A DNA stretch of 64,000 bases from Actinacidiphila acididurans (GTDB lineage: Bacteria > Actinomycetota > Actinomycetes > Streptomycetales > Streptomycetaceae): NCBI RefSeq assembly GCF_016918855.1, contig NZ_JADKYB010000010.1, positions 268,375 to 332,374 of the forward strand. Direction: 5' to 3'. The position numbers were made by a program, and so were the translations under genes. The first letter of the stretch is position 1, and each line of letters starts with the position of its first letter. Below the pieces are notes generated by a model that was not told the DNA's origin, did no database searches, and saw nothing but the letters and a program-made list of their open reading frames with translations. This document shows, piece after piece, positions 17,207 through 26,200 of this stretch.

Positions 17207-20200
17207 ACCGCAGCCGGCACGGGTGCGACCGTCCGGCGCTCCTGGCCGAGGACCACCTCGCGCAGGTACTCGGCCAGCCGGGCCGGGGTCGGGTGGTCGA
17301 AGACCATCGTCGCCGACAGCCGGGTCCCGACCGCCGTGGACAGCCGGTTGCGCAGCTCCACGCCGGTCAGCGAGTCGAAGCCCAGATCCTTGAAGGCCAG
17401 GTCGCCGCCGATCTCGTCGCTACGGCCCAGCACGGCCGAGGCGTGGGTGCTGACCAGGTCGAGAAGGATCTCGCGTTGCCGGGCCTCGGGGAGCGATCCC
17501 AGCTCGCCCGCCAGTCCGGTGGTCCGCACCGGTTTGCGGGCACGTGCCAGCGCGCGCAGCACCGGCCGGTCGCCGAGTGCGGACACGTTGAGCTTGGCGG
17601 CGACCACCGCCGGTTCCGCGGTGTCCAGGCCCGCGTCGAACAGCCCCAATCCGTGGTCGGTCGCCATCGGCGGCAGCCCCGCGCGGGCGAGGCGTTCACG
17701 GTCGGCCTCGGACAGCTGCCCGGTCAGCCCGCTGGCCTCGGCCCACTGACCCCAGGCCAGCGACACACCCGGCAGGCCCAGGCCACGCCGGTACGCGGCC
17801 AGGCCGTCGAGGTACGCGTTGGCCGCCGCGTAGTTCGCTTGGCCCGGGGCGCCCAGCACACCGGCGGCGGACGAGAAGAGGACGAACGCCGTCAGGTCCC
17901 GTTCCCGGGTGAGTTGGTGCAGGTGCCAAGCGGCCCGGGCCTTGGGCTCCCAGACCGCGGCGAGGCGTTCGGGGGTCAGCGACTCGACCAGGGCGTCGTC
18001 CAGCGCCCCGGCCGCGTGCACGACCGCGGTCAGCGGATGCTCGGCCGGGATCGCGTCCAGTACGCCCGCCAGCGCGTCCCGATCGGCCACATCACAGGCG
18101 GCCACCGTCACCTCCGCGCCCAGCCCCGCCAGCTCCTCGCGCAACGCGGCCCCGCCACCACGGCGACTGACCAGCAACAAGTGCCGCACACCCCGCTCGG
18201 CCACCAGGTGCCGGGCCACATGGCCCCCCAGCGTCCCCGTACCACCGGTGATCAGCACGGTGCCGGCCGGGTCGAGATCCGCGGGGACAGTGAGGACGAT
18301 CTTGCCGATGTGGGCGGCCTGGCTCATGTACCGGAAGGCGTCCCGCGCGCGGCGGACGTCCCAGGTGGTGAGCGGTGGCAGGCGCAGCTCGCCCGCGGTG
18401 AGCAGCCGGACGGCCTCGGCCAGGATCTCCCCCAGCCGCTCCGGTCCCGCGTCGGCCAGGTCGAAGGCCAGCACGCCGGGACGGATGTCGGCCTTGCCCA
18501 TCTCGACGAACCGCCCGCCGGGCGCGAGCAGCCGCAGGGTCGCGTCCAGGAACTCACCGGACAGCGAGTTCAGCACCACGTCGAAGGGGCCGAACCGGTC
18601 GGCGAACTCCAGGGTCCGGGACGAGGCGATGTGGTCGTCGGCCAGCCCCAGGGCGCGCAGCGCGTCCCACTTGCCCGGGCCGGCGGTCGCGTGGACGTCC
18701 GCGCCCCAATGCCGTGCGAGCTGGACCGCCGCCATGCCGACGCCGCCGGCCCCGGCGTGGATCAGGACCCGGTCACCGGCCTTCAGGCAGCCCAGGTCGC
18801 GCAGGCCGTACCACGCGGTCATGAACGCGATCGGCACCGTGGCGGCCTGGGTGAACGTCCACTCGTCGGGGATGCGCACCAGCACCCTGTGGTCGGCGAC
18901 GGCGACCCGGCCGAACGCACCGGGCAGCAGCCCGGCGACCCTGTCCCCCGGCCGCAGCGCGGTGACCTCGGCGCCGACCTCGGTGACGACGCCCGCGCCC
19001 TCGCTGCCGAGCAGCGCCGGGTCCGGGTAGACACCGAGGGCGATCAGCACGTCCCGGAAGTTCAGGCCCGCCGCCCGCACGGCGACGCGCACCTCCCGGG
19101 GCCCGAGCGGGGCCTGCTCGTACGGCAGGAAGGCGAGGTCGTCCAGGCTGCCCGTGCCCGGCTGCGTCAGCCGTCCGTCGAACGCCTCCGGTGCGGAGCG
19201 CACGAGCCGGGGTACGTAGACGGCCCCCCGGCGCACCGCCACCTGGTCCTCGTCGCCGACCGACAGGCCGTCGGGCAGCTCGTCGGCGTCCACGAGCACG
19301 AAGCGGCCGGGGTGCTCGGACTGCGCGGACCGGACCAGGCCCCATACGGCAGAGGCTTCCGGGTCGCTCACCCGGTCACCGGGGACGACGGCGACCGCAC
19401 CCCGCGTGCACACCACGAGCCGTTCGCCGGGCCCGGCCAGGAAGTCCTGGACGGCCGCCAGCGCCTCGGCGAGCGAGCCGGGCGAGACGACGGCGTCACC
19501 GAGCGCACCTTCGGCGGGGGTCAGCGGAACCCAGTCGAGGGCGTACAGCGGGCCGCGTTCGGCCATCGGACGGGTGGTCAGCGCCTCGACGGTCGCCACG
19601 GGCTCGCCGGACCGGTCCGCCAGGTGGACGGCGTACGTGCCGGGGCGCACCGTCGTCAGCCGCACGCGCGCGGAGGTCACGCCGGTACGGTGGACCGCGA
19701 TGCCGCCCAGCGAGAACGGCAGCCGCACGTCGCCCTCCGTGCCGGCCAGCAGCGCCAGCGGCTGCAAAGCGGCGTCCAGCAGGGCCGGATGGACCGAGAA
19801 CCGGGCCGCGTCCGGCACGGTGACCTCGGCGAACACCTCACCGCCGCGGCGCCACACCGCCTGCACGGCCTGGAAGGCCGGCCCGTACTCGTAGCCCGCC
19901 GCGGCGAGCGTGTCGTAGAGCCCGGTGACCGGTTCCGCGCCGGCCGGCGGCCATTGCGCCAGCTCCTGCCCGACCACGGGTTTCCCGCTCACCGTGCCGG
20001 TGGCGTGCCGCACCCACCCGTCCGTACGGGACCGCACGTCGACCGTGCGGCGGCCGGCCTCGTCCGGCTCGCCCACGACGACCTGCACGTCCACGGCGCC
20101 GTCCGCGGGCAGCACCAGCGGCGCCTCCAGGACCAGTTCCTCCACGGCCGACCCGGCCGCGTGCACCACCAGTTCCACGAACGCCGTCGCGGGCAGCAGC

Positions 20201-23200
20201 ACCGTCCCCAGTACGGAGTGGTCGGCGAGCCAGGGGTGGGTGGCCAGGGAGAGCCGACCCGTCAGGACCCGCTGCTCGCCCACCTCGACAGCGGCGCCGA
20301 GCAGCGGGTGGTCCACCGAGTCGAGCCCGGCCGCGGACACGTCTCCGGCGCCTCCGGCGAGCCAGAACCGTGTCCGCTGGAAGGGGTAGGTGGGCAGCGC
20401 CACCGGCTCCCTCTCCGGGAACGGCCACCGCACCGGCACACCCGCCACGAACAGCCGCGCCGCGGCGGCCAGGAACTCGGCCGGGGTGCCGTGGTCGCGG
20501 CGCAGTGTCCCGGTCACCATCCCCGCCTCGTGCTCCTCCAGCGCGGGCGTCAGCACCGGGTGCGGGCTGATCTCGACGAAGACGGGGTCGCCACCCGCGG
20601 CAAGCAGCAGCCGGGTGGTCTGGTCGAACAGTACGGGTTCGCGGAGGTTGCGGTACCAGTAATCCGCGTCGAGACCGGCGGTGTCGACCGGTTGTGCGGT
20701 GACCGTGGAGTAGAAGGGGACGTCGGCGGTCCTCGGCTGGATCCCGGCCAGGTCGGTGAGCAGTTGCTCACGGATCGCCTCGACCTGCGCCGAGTGGGCG
20801 GCGTAGTTGACGGGCAGACGGCGGGCGCGAATGCCGTCGGCCTCACAGGCGGCCAGCAGTTCGTCCAGCGCATCCAGATCACCCGACACCACGACCGAAC
20901 CAGGGGCATTGACCACCGCCACCGTCAGCCGGCCATCCCAACGGACCACCAAGTCGGCGGCCCGCTCATCCCCCAGCCCGACCGACACCATCCCACCCTG
21001 GTCGGCCAGGGCCACCAGGGCCTTGCTGCGCAGGGCCACCACCCTGGCGGCATCGTCCAAGGACAACGCCCCGGCCACATACGCCGCCGCAATCTCACCC
21101 TGCGAATGCCCCACCACCGCATCCGGCTCCACACCATGAGCACGCCACAACTCCGCCAGCGCCACCATCACCGCGAACAGAGCGGGCTGCACCACATCAA
21201 CCCGCTCCAGCGAACCACCACCGGCCAGCACCTCCACCAACGACCAATCCGTATACGGCGCCAACGCCGCATCACACGCATCGATCGCCTCCCGGAACAC
21301 CGGCTCCGAGACATACAACTCCCCACCCATCCCCACCCACTGCGCACCCTGCCCCGGAAACACAAACACCGACCGACCCACCGGACCGGCGATCCCGGTG
21401 ACCAGACCCGGCGCCGTGCCACCCTCGGCCAGAGCGTCCAGGGCCTCACCGGTACCCACCACCACCGCACGGTGCTCGAACAGAGCGCGGGCGGCCAGAG
21501 CACCACCGACCGCCGCCGGACTCACCTCCGGATGTACGGCAGTGAAAGCACGCAACCGACGCGCCTGCTCCCGCAACGCCACCTCGGACCTGGCCGACAA
21601 CACCCACGGCACGACCCCGCCCGCAGACCCGGCCGCGGACCCCGCCGAATCCCCGGCCGGCTGCTCAACAGCCGCCTCGATCACGACATGCGCGTTCGTA
21701 CCGCTGATACCGAACGCCGACACACCGGCACGGCGGGGACGCCCCGTCTCCGGCCACGGCCGGGCCTCGGTCAGCAGCCGGATGTCACCGGTGTCCCACT
21801 CGACATACGGCGTGGGCTCCTGCACATGCAGCGTCGGCGGCAGTTCACCGTGCCGCATCGCCATCACCATCTTGATCACACCCGCCACACCGGCCGCCGC
21901 CTGCGTATGCCCGATATTGGACTTCACCGACCCCAGCCACAACGGCTCCCCCCGCCCCTGACCGTAGGTCGCCAACAGCGCCTGAGCCTCGATCGGATCA
22001 CCCAGCGTCGTCCCCGTACCGTGCGCCTCCACCGCGTCCACGTCCGCCGTCGACAATCCGGCATTCGCCAGCGCCTGCCGGATCACCCGCTCCTGCGACG
22101 GACCGTTCGGCGCCCCGAGGCCGTTCGACGTGCCGTCCTGATTGATCGCCGAACCCCGCACCACCGCCAGCACCCAGTGGCCGTTGCGGCGGGCGTCGGA
22201 CAAGCGCTCCAGCAGCACCAGACCCGCGCCCTCACCCCAGGCCGTACCGTCAGCCGTCGACGAGAAGGGCTTGCACCGACCGTCGGGAGCCAGGCCGCGC
22301 TGGCGGGAGAACTCCGTGAACCCCAGCGGGGTCGCCATCACGGTCACCCCGCCGGCCAGGGCCAGCGAGCACTCCCCCGAGCGGAGCGCCTGCGCGGCCA
22401 GGTGGATCGCCACCAGCGAGGACGAGCAGGCGGTGTCCAGCGAGACCGCCGCGCCCTCCAGCCCCAGCAGGTAGGCGATCCGGCCGGAGGTCACGCTGGT
22501 CGCGGCGCCCGTACCGAGGTAGCCCTCGGCGTCGGCGGGTGCCTGGTCGCCGTAGCCGGAGGACCAGATGCCGGTGAAGACACCCGTCTGGCTGCCCCGC
22601 AACGACGTCGGATCGATGCCGGCGTACTCGAAGGTCTCCCACGCGGTCTCCAGCAGCACCCGCTGCTGCGGATCCATCGCCAACGCCTCACGCGGCGAGA
22701 TGCCGAAGAAATCGGCATCGAACCCCGCCGCGTCCGCCAGAAAACCACCCGACCGCGTGTACGACGTCCCCGGATGATCCGCATCCGGATGGAACAACCC
22801 CTCGACATCCCACCCACGATCCGACGGGAACTCCCCCATCGCATCCACCCCACCCGACACCAGGCCCCACAACTCCTCCGGCGACCCCACCCCACCCGGC
22901 AACCGGCACCCCATGCCCACGATCACCACCGGATCGGGCCCACCACCCACCCCACCCACCGACACCGACGACGACACCACCGACACCACACCCCCGTCGA
23001 GGATCGCGCTCAGCAGGTGCTCGGCGAGTTGCCGCGGGGTGGGGTGGTCGAAGGTGACGGTGGCGGGCAGGCGCAGGCCGGTGGCGGTATTGAGCCGGTT
23101 GCGCAGTTCGACGGAGGTCAGGGAATCGAAGCCGAGGTCCTTGAACGGCTGCCGGTCCCGTACGGCCCCCGGTTCGCGGTGACCGAGCACGGCGGCGGTG

Positions 23201-26200
23201 TTGGCGGTGACCAGGTCGAGTGCGGCGCGCAGGCGTTCGGCCTCCGGCAGTGACCGCAGGCGGTCGGCGATCGCGCCGTGCCGTGCCGGGCGCCGGGCCG
23301 CCTTGCGGGAGACGAGGCCCTTGAGGGCGGCCGGGACCGCCGGGGCACCCGCCATCACGGACAGGTCGAGGCGTACCGGCGCCAGCACGGCCCGGTCCGC
23401 GGCCAGGGCCGCGTCGAACAGCGACAGGGCGTGGTCGGTGGCCAGCGGCACCACCCCGGCTCGCGTCAGCCGGTCCTGGTCGGCGCCGGTCAGGTGCCCG
23501 GTCATGCCGCTGGGCTCGGCCCAGTAGCCCCAGGCCAGCGAGGTCGCCGGCAGTCCGAGGGCGCGCCGGTGCACGGCGAGGGCGTCGAGGAAGGTGTTGG
23601 CCGCGGCGTAGTTGGCCTGCCCGGGGCTGCCGAGCGTCCCGGCCGCCGAGGAGAAGAGGACGAACGCCGTCAGGTCCTGTCCCCGGGTGAGTTCGTGCAG
23701 GTGCCACGCCGCCCGGGCCTTGGGCTCCCAGACCGCGGCGAGGCGTTCGGGGGTCAGGGATTCGACAACACCGTCGTCGAGCACGCCGGCCGCGTGCACG
23801 ACCGCGGTCAGCGGATGCTCGGCCGGGATCGAGGCCAGTACGCCCGCCAGCGCGTCCCGATCGGCCACATCACAGGCGGCCACCGTCACCTCCGCGCCCA
23901 GCCCCGCCAGCTCCTCGCGCAACGCGGCCCCGCCACCACTGCGACTGACCAGCAACAAGTGCCGCACACCCCGCTCGGCCACCAGGTGCCGGGCCACATG
24001 GCCCCCCAGCGTCCCCGTACCACCGGTGATCAGCACGGTGCCGGCCGGGCCGAGATCCGCGGGGACAGTGAGGACGATCTTGCCGATGTGGGCGGCCTGG
24101 CTCATGTACCGGAACACGTCGACCGCGTCCCGGACCCCGCGTACGTCGATCGGCAGCGGTGCGAACTCGCCGTCGGTGAAGGCCCGTACGACGGTGTGCA
24201 GGATCTCGCCGAGCCGTTCCGGCCCCGCGTCGGCGATGTCGAACGCCCGGTAGACGATGTCGGGGTGGTCGGCGGCGTCGCGGATGTCGGTCTTGCCCAT
24301 CTCCACGAACCGGCCGCCGGGCCCGAGCAGCCGCAGGGAGGCGTCGACGAACTCGCCGGACAGCGAGTCCAGTACCACGTCCATGAGCGGGAACTTCTGC
24401 TCGAACTCCAGGGTGCGCGACGACGCGATGTGGTCCTCGTCCAGTCCCAGGGCGCGCAGGATGTGCCATTTGGCCGGGCCGGCGGTGGCGAACACCTCCG
24501 CCCCGAGCCGCCGGGCCAGTTGGATCGCCGCCATGCCGACGCCGCCGGTGCCGGCGTGGATCAGGACCCGGTCACCGGCCTTCAGATCGCCCAGGTCGCA
24601 CAGCCCGTACCACGCGGTCAGGAACACCACGGGCACGGACGCGGCCCTGGCGAACGACCAGTCGTCGGGCATCCGGACCAGCAGCCGCTGGTCGGCGACG
24701 GTGACCGGACCGAAGGCGCCGGGGACCAGGCCCATGACGCGGTCGCCGGGCCGGAACCGGGTGTCCGGGCCGGTTTCGAGGACGACGCCCGCGCCTTCGC
24801 CGCCCATCAGGGCCTCGCCGGGGTAGACGCCGAGGGCGATCAGCACGTCCCGGAAGTTGAGTCCGGCCGCCCGCATGGCGATCCGGACCTGCCCGGGCCC
24901 CAGCGGCTCCATGAGTTCCGGGCGGGGCACCAGCGCCAGGTCGTCGATGCTGCCGGTGCCGGTGTCCTCCAGCCGCCAGGTCCCGTCCGGCGGGGTGAGG
25001 CTCGCGCCGACGCGGACCAGGCGGGGGACGCGCAGCGCCCCTTGGCGTACCGCCAGTTCCGGCTCGTCCGTCCCCGCGATCAGCGCGGGGTCCCAGGTCG
25101 GGTCGGCGTCGACCAGGACGAACCGGTCGGGGTGCTCGGCACGCGCGCCGCGGACCAGGCCCCAGACCATCGAGTGGTGGAGGCCGACCACGTCACCGGG
25201 CGCGGCGGCCACGGCGTTGCGGGTGACGACCGCCAGCCGGGTCCGCTCGCCCGCCAAGTGGTCCCGGATCACGGCGAGTACGCTCCGCGCGCTCTCGTAC
25301 GCCGCCTCGACCGGGTCCGCCTCGGGTTCCGGCCCCGGCACCTCGTAGACGACGAGGTCCGCGGGGTCGCCGCCCATCGCCGCCGGTTCGAGGGGGGCTT
25401 CGAGGGGGACCCAGTCGAGCGCGTACAGGCTGTCCGGGACGGCGGTGGCGTCCCGGACGGTCAGCGACGTGATGACCGCGACCGGGGTGCCCTCCGGGTC
25501 GGCCACGGCCACGGTGTACGTGTCCGGTCCGGTGGCGGACAGGCGTACCCGCAGCGTCCGGCCGCCCGTGGGCCGTATCGCCACTCCGGTGAACGCGAAC
25601 GGCAGGCCGGTGCGGTCGGTGAGGAACGCCATGGGGTGCAGCGCGGCGTCGAGCAGCGCGGGGTGCAGGGCAAACGGTTCCTCGGCGGGAAGCTCCACTT
25701 CGGCGTAGACGGTGTCGCCGACCCGCCGGGCCGCCGTGACGCCCTGGAACGCCGGCCCGTACTCGTAGCCGAGCACGGACAGCGAGTCGTAGAGCCCGTC
25801 GACGTCGAGGGTCTCACCGGCCGGCGGCCAGTCCCAGGCGCTCAGCGCCGGCTCCTCGCCCAGGGTCCCGGTGGCGTGCCGCACCCACTCGTCGCCGTCA
25901 CGCGAGTACACCGTGAGCGGGCGGCGGCCGTCGTCCTCGGGACCCACGACGACCTGGAGGTGCACCGGGGTGTCGTCGAGGACGATCGGCGTTTCGAGCA
26001 CCAGCTCCTCGACCGCGTGGCCGAGCCGGCCGGCCGCGTAGGCCGCCATTTCCGCGAACGCCGTGCCGGGCAGGAGCACGGAGCCCCGCACTGCGTGGTC
26101 GGCCAGCCACGGGTGGGTGGCGAGCGAGATCCGTCCGCTGAGCACCGCGCCGTCGGGCAGTTCCACGAACGTGCTGAGCAGGGGGTGGTCGCCCGACGCC

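Larger units (their letters stand above)
17207..22940 (-). other. PKS2 module 6: KS-AT(mmal)-DH-ER-KR-ACP
   Basis: Approximate residues 1985-3895. The AT has GHSQGEIAAAYVAGALSL and NYAAH, read as methylmalonyl. The DH has DHSVLGTVLLP and HPALLDAALQ. The ER has LNFRDVLIALGVYP and the NADPH loop HAGAGGVGMAAVQLA. The KR has TGGTGTLGG, HAAGALDD (B-type) and FSSAAG/YAAAN. The ACP has LGFDSLTG. All catalytic residues are present, so full reduction to a methylene at C5 with a C4 methyl is expected. Confidence 0.9.

Noticed and set aside
15940..23253. A 2437-codon open frame on the plus strand opposite PKS2
   Set aside because: It is the high-GC antisense shadow of PKS modules; its translation is Arg/His/Gln-rich, has no family motifs and repeats whenever the modules repeat.
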